The notes below the pieces were generated by a model. It made no database searches. It was not told the DNA's origin and saw only the letters and a program-made list of their open reading frames with translations. From Brevibacterium sp. (lineage in GTDB: Bacteria; Actinomycetota; Actinomycetes; Actinomycetales; Brevibacteriaceae), in the NCBI RefSeq assembly GCF_031179145.1, contig NZ_JAPSIB010000010.1:33585-97584 (forward strand): a stretch of DNA of 64,000 nucleotides. The letters are read 5' to 3'. Positions 19,031 through 27,638 of the stretch are shown in pieces. A program made the translations under genes and the position numbers. The first letter of the stretch is position 1. The number at the start of each line of letters is the position of its first letter.

Positions 19031-19833
19031 CGCTGCGTGCCGACCGAGTGTCCTGGAAGCGCGGGGGAGTCCTCGTCATCGACGAGGTGAGCCTGATTCC
19101 GGAGGACGGGCAGATGATCGGGCTCCTCGGACCCAACGGATCAGGAAAGTCCTCGCTGCTGCGTCTGCTCCAGGCCGTCTCGCGGCCCGACGCGGGGACG
19201 GTCTCCCTCGACGGAGCTGACATCACGACTGTGGGCAGGCGCTCCGTTGCCCGGCGGATCGCCGCTGTGACCCAGCACGCCGAGACCGACACCGACATCA
19301 CCGTCCACGACGTCGTCCGGCTCGGCCGCACGCCGCATCGCACGCTCTTCGGCTTCGCCTCGGCTGACGACGACCGCGTGATCGCCGAATCCCTGGATCG
19401 CGTCGGGCTAAGCGACAAAGCCGATCGACTGTGGACGTCGCTGTCGGGCGGGGAGCGGCAGCGTGCTCATATCGCCCGCGCGCTGGCCCAGCAGCCACGC
19501 GAGCTGCTGCTCGACGAGCCGACGAACCACCTCGACATCCGACACCAGCTCGACCTTCTCGATCTCGTCTCCGGCCTCGAGGTGACGAGCATCATCGCCC
19601 TCCACGACCTCAACTTGGCCGGAATGTTCTGTGACTCCGTCGTCGTCCTCGACTCCGGGCGCGCTGTCGCCGCGGGTCCTCCGGCCACGGTCCTCACCCG
19701 GGAGCTGATCAGAGAGGTCTACGAGGTCGACGCCGAGGTGGTGCCGGACGAATCCACCGGACGCGTCCGGATCACCTTCATCGTCCCCGGTCGCGACCGC
19801 ATTCCCGAACGGAGCAAGGCCGAAATCGCCTGA
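19027..19833 (+). CDS. ABC transporter ATP-binding protein (iron-chelate type)
   Basis: 268 residues. Walker A is GPNGSGKSS at 35-43, the Q-loop is in AAVTQHAETD, the signature LSGGERQR begins near 139, Walker B is LLLDEPTNHLD near 159-170, and the H-loop histidine is in IIALHDLNLAGMF. This is the FepC/FecE type that powers siderophore uptake. It is the last gene of the three-gene operon behind the iron box. Confidence 0.93.
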   Translation: MTLRADRVSWKRGGVLVIDEVSLIPEDGQMIGLLGPNGSGKSSLLRLLQAVSRPDAGTVSLDGADITTVGRRSVARRIAAVTQHAETDTDITVHDVVRLGRTPHRTLFGFASADDDRVIAESLDRVGLSDKADRLWTSLSGGERQRAHIARALAQQPRELLLDEPTNHLDIRHQLDLLDLVSGLEVTSIIALHDLNLAGMFCDSVVVLDSGRAVAAGPPATVLTRELIREVYEVDAEVVPDESTGRVRITFIVPGRDRIPERSKAEIA

Positions 19834-19847
19834 ACGGCCACATCATC

Positions 19848-19853
19848 TATAGT
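19848..19853 (+). promoter_or_regulatory. -10 hexamer before leader ORF
   Basis: TATAGT ending seven bases before the ATG at 19861. That spacing places the likely transcription start on or next to the ATG, so the leader ORF would be translated without a Shine-Dalgarno sequence. Confidence 0.5.
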
Positions 19854-19860
19854 CGGAAGT

Positions 19861-19893
19861 ATGCATGACCTCGACTCCCGGCTGCCCCGATGA
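19861..19893 (+). CDS. Putative 10-residue leaderless leader peptide
   Basis: The reading frame encodes MHDLDSRLPR and stops at TGA, which overlaps the ATG of the SUMF1-domain gene (ATGA). The ATG follows a TATAGT -10 by seven bases. The arrangement suggests that ribosomes loading on the leaderless 5' end translate this peptide and then restart on the main gene, which has no clear Shine-Dalgarno sequence of its own. No amino acid is strongly enriched, so it looks like a coupling device and not an attenuator. Inference from spacing only. Confidence 0.4.
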   Translation: MHDLDSRLPR

Positions 19894-20705
19894 CCGACCT
19901 GCCGCTGATGGTGCCTATTCCGGGCGGTGGACTCACTCTGCACGATGCGCGGAGGAAGACTTCGCGCCCGGTCGACCTCGAGCGTTTCAGTCTGGCGCAG
20001 ACTCCCGTCACCTGGGCGCAGTACACGAGCGTGCTGGGCACCCATGTCCCTGCCGGTGAGAGTCCGGACGCGCCGGTCCACTCCATCACTTGGACCGAGG
20101 CAGTGCACTGGTGTGACCGTGCATCGGCCGCCGCCGGGCTGGGCCGGGCGTATTCCTCCGCCGGGGTCGAAGCCGACGTCGAGGCGGAGAGCAACGGTGA
20201 GGCGAGTGCCGATGCCGAGGCGGACGTCGGATGGGATGTGAGCGCGGACGGGTTCCGGCTTCCGACGGAGGCCGAATGGGAATGGGCCTGCCGGGGCGGG
20301 ACGGCCGGACCGCACTACGGACCGCTCCACGACATCGCGTGGACCGGCGATGACGAGATGACGTCCGCTGTGGATGTGGGGCTCAAACAACCCAATGCCT
20401 TCGGTTTGTACGACATGCTGGGCAATGTGTGGGAATGGTGCTGGGACTACGTCGACCCCGCCCGTTATGTCGACTACCGGGTGCTGCGTGGAGGTGGTTG
20501 GGCCGACAGACCGTGGAGCGTCCGTGCTTCTGTGCGCCGGGGAAGCATGCCCTCAGCGCGGCTCGACGACGTCGGTTTCCGCCCTGCTCGTGGCGCGGTG
20601 GGCGACCCCGGAAACCAGTCCGCGCAGGGGTGGTCGCACCGCAGCGACCGCGAGCGGGCCAGGAGCGGGGAACCGGTCGGCTTCGGTTGGACCCCGCTGC
20701 GTTGA
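19890..20705 (+). CDS. SUMF1/FGE-sulfatase-domain protein lacking the catalytic cysteine motif
   Basis: 271 residues. The domain shows MVPIPGGGL and RFSLAQTPVTWAQYTSVLG at the start, then FRLPTEAEWEWACRGG, NAFGLYDMLGNVWEWCWDY and RVLRGGGWADRPWSVRASVRRG, ending LDDVGFRPAR. These are family landmarks of formylglycine-generating enzyme and EgtB-like proteins. The cysteine pair that real FGE carries after the R-G-G motif is absent here, so it should not generate formylglycine by that mechanism. Residues ~90-115 are an acidic Ala/Glu-rich insert. The cysteines left are in HWCDRAS, WACRGG and WEWCWDY. Function unknown. Confidence 0.8.
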   Translation: MTDLPLMVPIPGGGLTLHDARRKTSRPVDLERFSLAQTPVTWAQYTSVLGTHVPAGESPDAPVHSITWTEAVHWCDRASAAAGLGRAYSSAGVEADVEAESNGEASADAEADVGWDVSADGFRLPTEAEWEWACRGGTAGPHYGPLHDIAWTGDDEMTSAVDVGLKQPNAFGLYDMLGNVWEWCWDYVDPARYVDYRVLRGGGWADRPWSVRASVRRGSMPSARLDDVGFRPARGAVGDPGNQSAQGWSHRSDRERARSGEPVGFGWTPLR

Positions 20706-20714
20706 TGGTCGGGC

Positions 20715-21788
20715 TCACACCTCGCCGAGGCTCGCGATGACCTCCCGCGAGTACCCGGCCCTGGTCAGCGGGACGATGACGTCCCGCTCCAGGTCCGGAA
20801 GGCAGCCGAAGAGGACATCTGCGGGACCGGTGACCTCGACCTCACCGCACTCGGCCGGCAGCAGCAGCGTCTGCGCTCGACCCAGCTCCTCGCTCCAATC
20901 ACCGCTCGTCACTCGCACGGGCGCGCCGACGTTGGTCAGGATCTGAGCGGTGGCGAACGTATGTCGCAGTGGTTCGGCAGTTCCCGCGCGCCATCGTTCG
21001 AGGGCGTAATACGGGCTCGCGCAGAGAAAGACCCGCTCGACGCCGTCGCCCACGGCGATGCGCAGCCCCGGGACGAAATCCGGTCGCGAGTCGAGATCGA
21101 TCTCCTCCATGAGCATGTCGAGGTTCGAATCGAACTCCTCGTCGGGGACGTGAGAACCGTCCTCCATCTGCCACCGCATCGCGTGCTGCTGGATGTCCGA
21201 GGTCTGCTCGATCTCGTAGATCAGCGTGTCCGGACCGAAGCTGTGCGGGGTGCCGCCGGGCACGTAGATCGTCTCCCCGGGCCGCGCCGTAAGCCGGCGC
21301 AGGACAGCATCGAAGTTCTGCGCCTCCAGGGCCGTGCGCACCTCCTCGGCGCTGACACCGGCCTTGACCCCGCACAGAACGGTGGCCCCCGGAGCCGCGT
21401 CGAGGATGTGCCAGGCCTCGGTCTTGCCGTTGGGCTGACCCTCGAGACGCTGAGCGCGCTCGTCGTCGGCGTGGAGATGCACGGGTAGGGCACCGGCCGC
21501 ATCGATGAACTTGGTGAGCACCGGGAACCAGTCACCGGACCATCCCGGGCCCACCAGTTCCTCGGGATGATCGGCGACGATCCTGCGCAGGGGCGTGCCG
21601 GCCAGGTGGCCGTTCATGACTTCACCGATGCTTCCGTCGACGTCACTGACCTCCCAGGTCTCGGCGATGGACCAGTCGGGGATAGCGTCCTTGCCCAGGC
21701 GCTTGGCGATCGCGTGACCGCCGAAGACGAGCGGTCGCGGTGATGCGCTCAGGCGCAGGGGGTACAGGACTCGCTCACTCATCGGCAT
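20715..21788 (-). CDS. manA: Mannose-6-phosphate isomerase, class I
   Basis: 357 residues. The cupin-type isomerase shows IAETWEVSDVDGSIGEVMNG near the N terminus (E-T/S-W-E-x-S signature), the zinc-ligand region LPVHLHADDERAQRLEG, and the second histidine motif PGGTPHSFG. It interconverts mannose 6-phosphate and fructose 6-phosphate, supplying GDP-mannose for glycans. It starts 5 bp after the stop of the upstream SDR gene without a clear ribosome binding site, so translation is probably coupled. A second in-frame ATG lies at 21782. Confidence 0.82.
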   Translation of the reverse strand: MPMSERVLYPLRLSASPRPLVFGGHAIAKRLGKDAIPDWSIAETWEVSDVDGSIGEVMNGHLAGTPLRRIVADHPEELVGPGWSGDWFPVLTKFIDAAGALPVHLHADDERAQRLEGQPNGKTEAWHILDAAPGATVLCGVKAGVSAEEVRTALEAQNFDAVLRRLTARPGETIYVPGGTPHSFGPDTLIYEIEQTSDIQQHAMRWQMEDGSHVPDEEFDSNLDMLMEEIDLDSRPDFVPGLRIAVGDGVERVFLCASPYYALERWRAGTAEPLRHTFATAQILTNVGAPVRVTSGDWSEELGRAQTLLLPAECGEVEVTGPADVLFGCLPDLERDVIVPLTRAGYSREVIASLGEV

Positions 21789-21793
21789 GCCGT

Positions 21794-22654
21794 TCAGAGG
21801 ATCGGCTGACCGCCGGTGACGGCGACCCGCGCCCCGGAGACGTAACTGGCCTCATCCGAGGCGAGCATCACGTACACGGGGGCCAGCTCCACCGGTTGGC
21901 CGGCACGGCCGAGAGGAGTCTGGGATCCGAAGTCCTGCACCTGATCCTCGGGCATGGTCGACGGGATGAGCGGAGTCCAGATCGGTCCCGGTGCGACGCT
22001 GTTGGCTCGGATTCCCTTCGGCCCGAGAAGTTGGGCCAGCGATCCGACCATATTGGCGATTCCCGCCTTCGTCACGTTGTAGGGCAGCAGCTGCGGCGGC
22101 GGGGAATCGGAGTTGACCGAGGTGCTGCCGATGATCACCGAACCGGGCCGCATGTGCGGGATCGCCGCCTTCGTCAAGTGGAAGAAGGCGTCGAGGTTGG
22201 TGGCCATCGTGTGGTCCCATTCCTCATCGGGAATGTCCTCGACCGAATCACGGGTCATCTGAAAGGCGGCGTTGCTGACGAGCACGTCGATGCGTGAGAA
22301 CTCATCGACGGCACGGTCGATGATCGCCCGACAATGCGCCGGTTCCGCGACGTTGCCGGGGACGAGGACGCAGCGGCGCCCGGCCTCCTCGACCCACCTC
22401 TTCGTCTCCTCGGCGTCCTCATGCTCGTCGAGGTACGAGATGAGCAGATCGGCTCCCTCGCGGGCATAGGCGATCGCGACGGCACGGCCGATGCCGCTGT
22501 CGCCGCCGGTGAGCACCACGGCCTTGTCCTGGAGGCGGCTGGATCCGCGGTAGCTCTCCTCACCGTGATCGGGCTTCGGGTCCATCTTCGCGGTGGTACC
22601 CGGAGGGGTCTGCTGTTGTGCGGGAATCGTCTGTGGAGCGGAGGGCTGAGTCAT
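21794..22654 (-). CDS. Short-chain dehydrogenase/reductase
   Basis: 286 residues, classical-to-extended SDR with a ~40-residue N-terminal extension like the YghA/GsiB stress group. The cofactor motif TGGDSGIG is at 49-56, NNAG is replaced by VSNAAF near 127, the catalytic serine region is IIGSTSVNS (around 176-182), and the YxxxK pair is Tyr192/Lys196 (PYNVTK). It reduces a carbonyl or oxidises an alcohol with NAD(P)H; the substrate is unknown. It is followed by manA in the same direction and is preceded by a 29-bp gap with GGAGAG upstream of the ATG. Confidence 0.9.
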   Translation of the reverse strand: MTQPSAPQTIPAQQQTPPGTTAKMDPKPDHGEESYRGSSRLQDKAVVLTGGDSGIGRAVAIAYAREGADLLISYLDEHEDAEETKRWVEEAGRRCVLVPGNVAEPAHCRAIIDRAVDEFSRIDVLVSNAAFQMTRDSVEDIPDEEWDHTMATNLDAFFHLTKAAIPHMRPGSVIIGSTSVNSDSPPPQLLPYNVTKAGIANMVGSLAQLLGPKGIRANSVAPGPIWTPLIPSTMPEDQVQDFGSQTPLGRAGQPVELAPVYVMLASDEASYVSGARVAVTGGQPIL

Positions 22655-22683
22655 GAGTTCTCTCCTTCACGGGTTGAAACGGA

Positions 22684-23769
22684 TCAGCGGTTGGCGTTCG
22701 GGTCGTCGGTGCTGTCGCCCCGGGACCTGAGCAGATTGCGGGCCTCGGCGATGGCCTCTTCTCGCTTCTGCTCCTTCTTGTCGCTGGCCTTCGTATCACG
22801 CGCAGGCAGCTGAAGCGTCTCCTCGGCGTGGATTCCCGCCTGCAGTTCGCGTGCGCGTTCGATCTCGCTGTCGAGCTCCGCGCCGAAGAGGAGGATCGCG
22901 TTGATGATGTAGACCCACAGCAGGAAGATGATGACACCGGCCAGAGCCCCGTAGGTGGCGTTGTAGTTGCCGAAGTTCGCGACGTAGAAGAAGAACCCGG
23001 CGGTGGCGAGAGCCGAGACGATGATCGCGACGAATGCGCCGATGCTGATCCACCGGAACTTCGGCTGCTTGACGTTCGGGGTCGCGTAGTAGAGCAGGGC
23101 CAGGAGGAACACGACGACGAAAGCGAGGACGAACCACTTGGCGATGCTCCACACGGTCAGCGCCGCGGGGCCGAGGCCGATGAGGCCGCCGATGGTCTCC
23201 GCCACCGGGCCCGAGAGGACGAAGATGATCAGCGCGATGGCCCCGAGGACGAGGACCAGCGCGGTGAGCAGGTACATCTGGAGGCTGAGCTTGACGAATC
23301 CCCGACCCTCGGGAACGTCGTGGATGTCATTCATCGCCCGCCCGAAGGCCTTGATGTAGCCCGAAGTCGACCACAGGGCGGTGAGCAGACCGATGAGCAG
23401 ACCGAGGCCGGGGGCCGGTGCCGTGAGCACCGCTTCGACTGCCGGGCGCACCGAACTCCAGGTTGACCCCGGGACGACCTTCTCCGCCTCGTCGAGGACC
23501 GTGGTCAGGGTCTGACCGCTCTGGCCGAACAGGCTGAGGATCGAGACGAGGGCCAGCAGCGCTGGGAACATCGAGAACACGGTCCTATAGGTCAGCCCGG
23601 CCGCCAGGTCTGTGCAACCGTCCTCGGAGAATCCGCGCATCGTCGATTTGAGCAGGTACTTCCATGACGGTTTCGTCAGGTCGGTGGGGGAGCCCGGCTT
23701 GCGCTCGTCGTCAGGATGAGGGGCGTCTGCTGGGTCGTCGTTCTTGCGCTTGCGGACGATGTAAGACAT
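22684..23769 (-). CDS. YihY/BrkB-family membrane protein
   Basis: 361 residues with six hydrophobic helices. Family landmarks are DGCTDLAAGLTYRTVFSMFP in the first helix, WSTSGYIKAFGRAMNDIHDV in the middle, and YATPNVKQPKFRWISIGAF near the end of the fourth helix. The C-terminal ~50 residues are charged (Lys/Glu/Arg rich) and cytoplasmic. Although once called ribonuclease BN, members are transporters or membrane-stability proteins of uncertain role. The ATG at 23769 is preceded by GAGGAG. Confidence 0.88.
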   Translation of the reverse strand: MSYIVRKRKNDDPADAPHPDDERKPGSPTDLTKPSWKYLLKSTMRGFSEDGCTDLAAGLTYRTVFSMFPALLALVSILSLFGQSGQTLTTVLDEAEKVVPGSTWSSVRPAVEAVLTAPAPGLGLLIGLLTALWSTSGYIKAFGRAMNDIHDVPEGRGFVKLSLQMYLLTALVLVLGAIALIIFVLSGPVAETIGGLIGLGPAALTVWSIAKWFVLAFVVVFLLALLYYATPNVKQPKFRWISIGAFVAIIVSALATAGFFFYVANFGNYNATYGALAGVIIFLLWVYIINAILLFGAELDSEIERARELQAGIHAEETLQLPARDTKASDKKEQKREEAIAEARNLLRSRGDSTDDPNANR

Positions 23770-23880
23770 CTCAGCTCCTCTTCGCAGTGGCAGCTCTGGG
23801 ACAAGGTGCCTCGATCCTAACCGGAGATCACCGCGATGACCGAGCAAAAATCCGGCACGTGCCCCGGCCCCGGTGCATCA

Positions 23881-24429
23881 TCACTGGGTCCGGCCCGCCA
23901 GCACCCGAGCCCGGTGCAGGGCGAGGAGACCGACGAAGACCGATACCGCTCCGATCGAGTTGGACGTCATCCGGGAGATCCAGTGCCACGTCTCGAACTC
24001 GTGGGCGACCTGGATGAGGTATTCGGCGGAGTGGACGGCCAGGCCCTCCGTGAACATGATGTCGTTGCGCGGCCAGAAGAACAGGATCGAGGCGAGGCCC
24101 TCCGCCACCAGAGCGATCAGGCTGAGTGCGATCCACCCGCGCACACCGCGGATGCGGATCGTCAGCACCAGCGACGCGCCACCGAGGATCCAGCACGCCA
24201 GTCCGAAGGGCGGAAACACATCGCTGGGTCCGGTGACCGAGAGGAACTCCATCGCCAGCGCCAGGGATTCCGGCGGGTTCGCGAAGACGTTCGGGTAGAT
24301 CATCAGCGTCTCGAGGACGATGGCCCCGAACAAGGTCATCATGATCCAGAGATAAGCCGTGACAACGGGGAAGCGCAGCCGGTCGATGATCGACCTCGAG
24401 GTGGTGGGGGACGTGGTCGGGGTGCTCAT
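23881..24429 (-). CDS. Four-helix integral membrane protein
   Basis: 182 residues with helices around ITYLWIMM-like, LACWILGGASLVLTI, WIALSLIALVAEGLASIL and the C-terminal VSVFVGLLALHRA segments. The periplasmic/cytoplasmic loops contain FFWPRNDIMF and FETWHWISRMTSN, somewhat like DUF1772-type proteins, but I would not assign it. The start at 24429 (MSTPTTSPTT) has AGGAGAACC upstream; the longer reading frame beyond it is not supported. It lies divergent to the PKS operon and might not be related to it. Confidence 0.75.
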   Translation of the reverse strand: MSTPTTSPTTSRSIIDRLRFPVVTAYLWIMMTLFGAIVLETLMIYPNVFANPPESLALAMEFLSVTGPSDVFPPFGLACWILGGASLVLTIRIRGVRGWIALSLIALVAEGLASILFFWPRNDIMFTEGLAVHSAEYLIQVAHEFETWHWISRMTSNSIGAVSVFVGLLALHRARVLAGRTQ

Positions 24430-24601
24430 AGGGGTTCTCCTGAGTGGGATCGATGGGACGTCCTCGACGCTACTGTCCGGCCCGGGCCGCAGGCATCCGC
24501 CTGCAGGCGTCAGCTCGGACCCCACCAGGCGTGACCCGTGATCTCCCGGAGGGGACAGCGCTGTCGCCTCCGACCGTTCAGGCATCTCGCGACAGACACC
24601 C

Positions 24602-24631
24602 TTGCCAATATCGGAAGACTCGCATCAGAAT
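24602..24631 (+). promoter_or_regulatory. Promoter of type III PKS operon
   Basis: A -35-like TTGCCA (24602-24607) and -10-like CAGAAT (24626-24631) with an 18-bp spacer, five bases before the PKS ATG. No Shine-Dalgarno sequence is seen, which suits a leaderless transcript. Confidence 0.45.
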
Positions 24632-24636
24632 GAGTC

Positions 24637-25770
24637 ATGACCGTCACGCTGAGATCCCTCGAAGTCGCCGTCCCCGACACCGTGCTCAACCAGACCGAGG
24701 TCCGCGACGTCTTCGCCGCCCAACCGGAGATCAGCGACCTGGCCAAACGGCTGATCGGCGCCGCCTTCAACTCCTCCGGCATCGAACGCCGTCACAGCGT
24801 CGTCGACGAGATGAGCTTCGACGCCACCGCAGAATCGCCGAGATTCTTCGACGCCTCCCGATCACTGATCCTCAACCCCTCGACCGGCACCCGCAACGCC
24901 ATCTACGTCAGCGAAGCCGGTCCCCTTTTCGTCGCCGCCGCCCGGGCCGCTCTCGACTCCTGTCCCGACCTCGACGCACATGACGTCACCCATGTCATCA
25001 CCGTCTCCTGCACCGGCTTCTTCTCACCCGGGCCCGACTACCGGATCGTGCGGGAACTGGGCCTCGCCCCGTCCGTGCAGCGCTATCACCTCGGATTCAT
25101 GGGCTGCTATGCCGCGTTTCCCGCCCTGCGGCAGGCGAAGACGATCTGCGATGCCGACCCGGACGCCGTGGTCCTCGTCGTCAGCGCCGAACTGTGCAGC
25201 ATCCATGTGCGGGTCTCCGACGACCCCGACACCATCCTCGGCTCCTCCCTGTTCTCCGACGGCGCTGCGGCCGCCCTCATCACCGGCCGGGAGTTCGGCG
25301 CCGGCAGGGCATTGCGCCTTGACCACTTCGAAACCGTGCTCACACCGGTCGGGGAGGAGGCGATGGCGTGGAACATCGGCGACAATGGCTTCGAGATGGT
25401 CCTCGGCACCTACGTCCCCAAGATCATCGACGATCACATCGTCGGTGCGCTCGACCCTCTGCTCGCCCATGACGAGTCCCTGGCCGCCCTCGAGTACAGG
25501 CAGATCGACCATTGGGCCATCCACCCGGGCGGACGAAGCATCCTCGACAAGGTCGAACGCCGGCTCGACCTCGACGAGGACCAGCTCGTACCCTCGCGGA
25601 CGGTGCTGCGCGACTACGGGAACATGAGCAGCGCGACGGTGCTCTTCGTCCTCAAACAGATCCTCGAGCAGCCGGGATCCGGTGATGGCGAACGCATCTG
25701 CTCCATGGCATTCGGTCCCGGACTGACCGTCGAGACCGGTCTGTTCACGACCCTCGGCACCACCGCGTGA
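24637..25770 (+). CDS. Type III polyketide synthase
   Basis: 377 residues, the usual size of a chalcone-synthase-like homodimer. The catalytic triad is Cys157 (FMGCYAAFP), His296 (HWAIHPGG) and Asn329 (YGNMSSAT). The enzyme condenses an acyl-CoA starter with malonyl-CoA units and cyclises the chain to a pyrone or resorcinol. The methyltransferase and flavin monooxygenase that follow, each overlapping by 4 nt, would then methylate and hydroxylate the ring. Starter and chain length cannot be read with confidence; an alkylresorcinol, alkylpyrone or quinone is the likely class. Confidence 0.92.
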   Translation: MTVTLRSLEVAVPDTVLNQTEVRDVFAAQPEISDLAKRLIGAAFNSSGIERRHSVVDEMSFDATAESPRFFDASRSLILNPSTGTRNAIYVSEAGPLFVAAARAALDSCPDLDAHDVTHVITVSCTGFFSPGPDYRIVRELGLAPSVQRYHLGFMGCYAAFPALRQAKTICDADPDAVVLVVSAELCSIHVRVSDDPDTILGSSLFSDGAAAALITGREFGAGRALRLDHFETVLTPVGEEAMAWNIGDNGFEMVLGTYVPKIIDDHIVGALDPLLAHDESLAALEYRQIDHWAIHPGGRSILDKVERRLDLDEDQLVPSRTVLRDYGNMSSATVLFVLKQILEQPGSGDGERICSMAFGPGLTVETGLFTTLGTTA

Positions 25771-26471
25771 TCCTGCCCGACCTGCGCCGGCGCGATCTCC
25801 TCGCCCGCGAGCAGATGGACGACCCCGACTGCGACCTGCGCAGACTCGAGCGCACCTATGCCCAGTTCCGCATCGTCAATCGCCTTGTGTCCGGCTGGCG
25901 GCTGACGTATCGCAATCTGCTCCGCCCGGTCCTGCGCCGAGGCGCTCCCACGACCCTGCTCGACATCGGATCCGGAGGCGGCGACCTGGCCCGCGCCCTG
26001 GCGCGGTGGGCCGCCGCAGACGGATACGACCTTCGTGTCACCGCCGCCGACCCCGATGAGCGTGCCCATTCCTGGGCCACCCGAGCTCCTGCTGTTCCCG
26101 GGGTGGAGTACGAACGGGCGCTGAGCGCCGATCTCGTCGCTGCCGGCCGCTCATTCGACCTGGTCATCTCCAACCATCTGCTCCACCACCTCGAACCCGA
26201 GGACTTCCGGGCAGTGCTCGACGACTCCCGGCAGCTGGCCCGGATCCGCGTCGTCCACAGCGACATCCGCCGCAGTTCTGCCGCCTACCTCCTCTTCTCC
26301 GCCGGCACCTGGCCGTTCTTCCCGGGTTCCTTCATCCGCGCCGATGGGCTGACCTCGATCAGGCGCAGCTTCACCACGACCGAACTGCGGGCCGCGGCTC
26401 CGGGGTGGCAGATTCAGCGTCAGCGACCCTGGCGGAACCTCGTCATCGACGAGGCAGCGGGGGTCGGGTGA
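25767..26471 (+). CDS. Class I SAM-dependent methyltransferase (PKS tailoring)
   Basis: 234 residues. SAM-binding motif I is LLDIGSGGGDLARAL (Asp66-Gly72 core), and the post-motif region is FDLVISNHLLHHLEPEDF, as in polyketide and ubiquinone/menaquinone-type methyltransferases. The GTG start overlaps the PKS stop, and the stop overlaps the oxygenase gene. It probably adds a methyl group to the PKS product, on oxygen or carbon. Confidence 0.88.
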   Translation: MILPDLRRRDLLAREQMDDPDCDLRRLERTYAQFRIVNRLVSGWRLTYRNLLRPVLRRGAPTTLLDIGSGGGDLARALARWAAADGYDLRVTAADPDERAHSWATRAPAVPGVEYERALSADLVAAGRSFDLVISNHLLHHLEPEDFRAVLDDSRQLARIRVVHSDIRRSSAAYLLFSAGTWPFFPGSFIRADGLTSIRRSFTTTELRAAAPGWQIQRQRPWRNLVIDEAAGVG

Positions 26472-27637
26472 CCGGCTCCCGCTGCGATGTGCTCATCATC
26501 GGCGCCGGGCCCACCGGGCTGGTGCTGGCCGGGCTGCTGGCGCAGCGCGGCGTCGACGTCGTCGTCCTGGAACGACGGGAATGCTCCAGGCAGCACTCGC
26601 GAGCGATCGGCCTGCACCCTCCCGCTCTCGTCGTCCTGACCGAACTCGGCCTCGCCGAGGCGGCGGTGACCGCAGGGGTCCAGGTGCGTTCGGGCACCGG
26701 TTGGAGTCGGGGCCGCCTCCTCGGCGAGCTCAGCTTCGCCACGGCATGGCCCGAGCGACCCTATGTGCTCACGCTGCCGCAGCGGCGCACCGAAGCCCTG
26801 CTCACCGAACGGTTGGCGCAGCTGGCGCCGGGCGCGTTGCGCTTCGGCTCGGAGGTCATCGCGGTGAGGGCGGCAGACGATCACGTGCAGGTGCGGGCGC
26901 GGACCGTGAGCTCCGATGACGTCATCGAGTGGTCGGCACGAGTCGTCGTCGGCGCCGATGGCCCGCACAGCACAGTGCGTCGCAGCGCCGGGCTCGCGGA
27001 GTCGCTGACTCGATCGCCCGACTGCTACCTGATGGGAGACTTCGCTGACCCGCACCGGGATCCGGTGGCCGCGGTCCACCTCGAACCCGCGGGTGTCGTC
27101 GAGTCGTTCCCTCTGCCGGAAGGGATGCGACGCTGGGTGGTCCACACGTCTCGTGCGCCCAGGCCCGAGGATCCGGCGATCCTCGCCTCCCTCATCAGGA
27201 ATCGGATCGGGACCGCACCAGACCCCGCGACAGCGACGATGGTCAGTGCCTTCGGAGTCCGGCGGCGACTGGCTGCGGGCCTGGTGGTGGGATCTGCGGC
27301 GATCATCGGCGATGCCGCCCATGAGATCAGCCCCATCGGTGGGCAGGGAATGACTCTGGGATGGCTCGACGCCCAGGCGTTGGCTCCGCTGATCCTGCAG
27401 TCTCTGGCCTCCCGCATTCCTCTGCAGAAGCTGCCTGCGACCGAGCACTTCGAACGGCGACGGATCTCCGCGGCGCGGGCGGCAGCGAGGCAGGCCGAGT
27501 TCAACATGCGCCTCGGCCGGCCGATGTCCATCACCCGGGCCCGTGCCCGCGACGTGCTGCTGCGTGCCGCTCTGTCGACCCCGGCCCGAGGAGCATTGGC
27601 CCGGGCGTTCACGATGCGCCGAGCCCTGGCCGGCTGA
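26468..27637 (+). CDS. FAD-dependent monooxygenase (PKS tailoring)
   Basis: 389 residues. FAD-binding GAGPTG is at 12-17, followed by VLERRECSRQHSRAIGLHP; the DG motif is VVVGADGPHSTVRRSAG; the GD motif IIGDAAHEISPIGGQGM lies near 279-295. It is a single-component aromatic hydroxylase without the thioredoxin-like tail, suitable for hydroxylating a phenolic PKS product. The GTG start shares bases with the methyltransferase stop (GTGA), so it is the third gene of the operon. Its stop is 1 bp from the convergent selO stop. Confidence 0.88.
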   Translation: MTGSRCDVLIIGAGPTGLVLAGLLAQRGVDVVVLERRECSRQHSRAIGLHPPALVVLTELGLAEAAVTAGVQVRSGTGWSRGRLLGELSFATAWPERPYVLTLPQRRTEALLTERLAQLAPGALRFGSEVIAVRAADDHVQVRARTVSSDDVIEWSARVVVGADGPHSTVRRSAGLAESLTRSPDCYLMGDFADPHRDPVAAVHLEPAGVVESFPLPEGMRRWVVHTSRAPRPEDPAILASLIRNRIGTAPDPATATMVSAFGVRRRLAAGLVVGSAAIIGDAAHEISPIGGQGMTLGWLDAQALAPLILQSLASRIPLQKLPATEHFERRRISAARAAARQAEFNMRLGRPMSITRARARDVLLRAALSTPARGALARAFTMRRALAG

Positions 27638-27638
27638 C

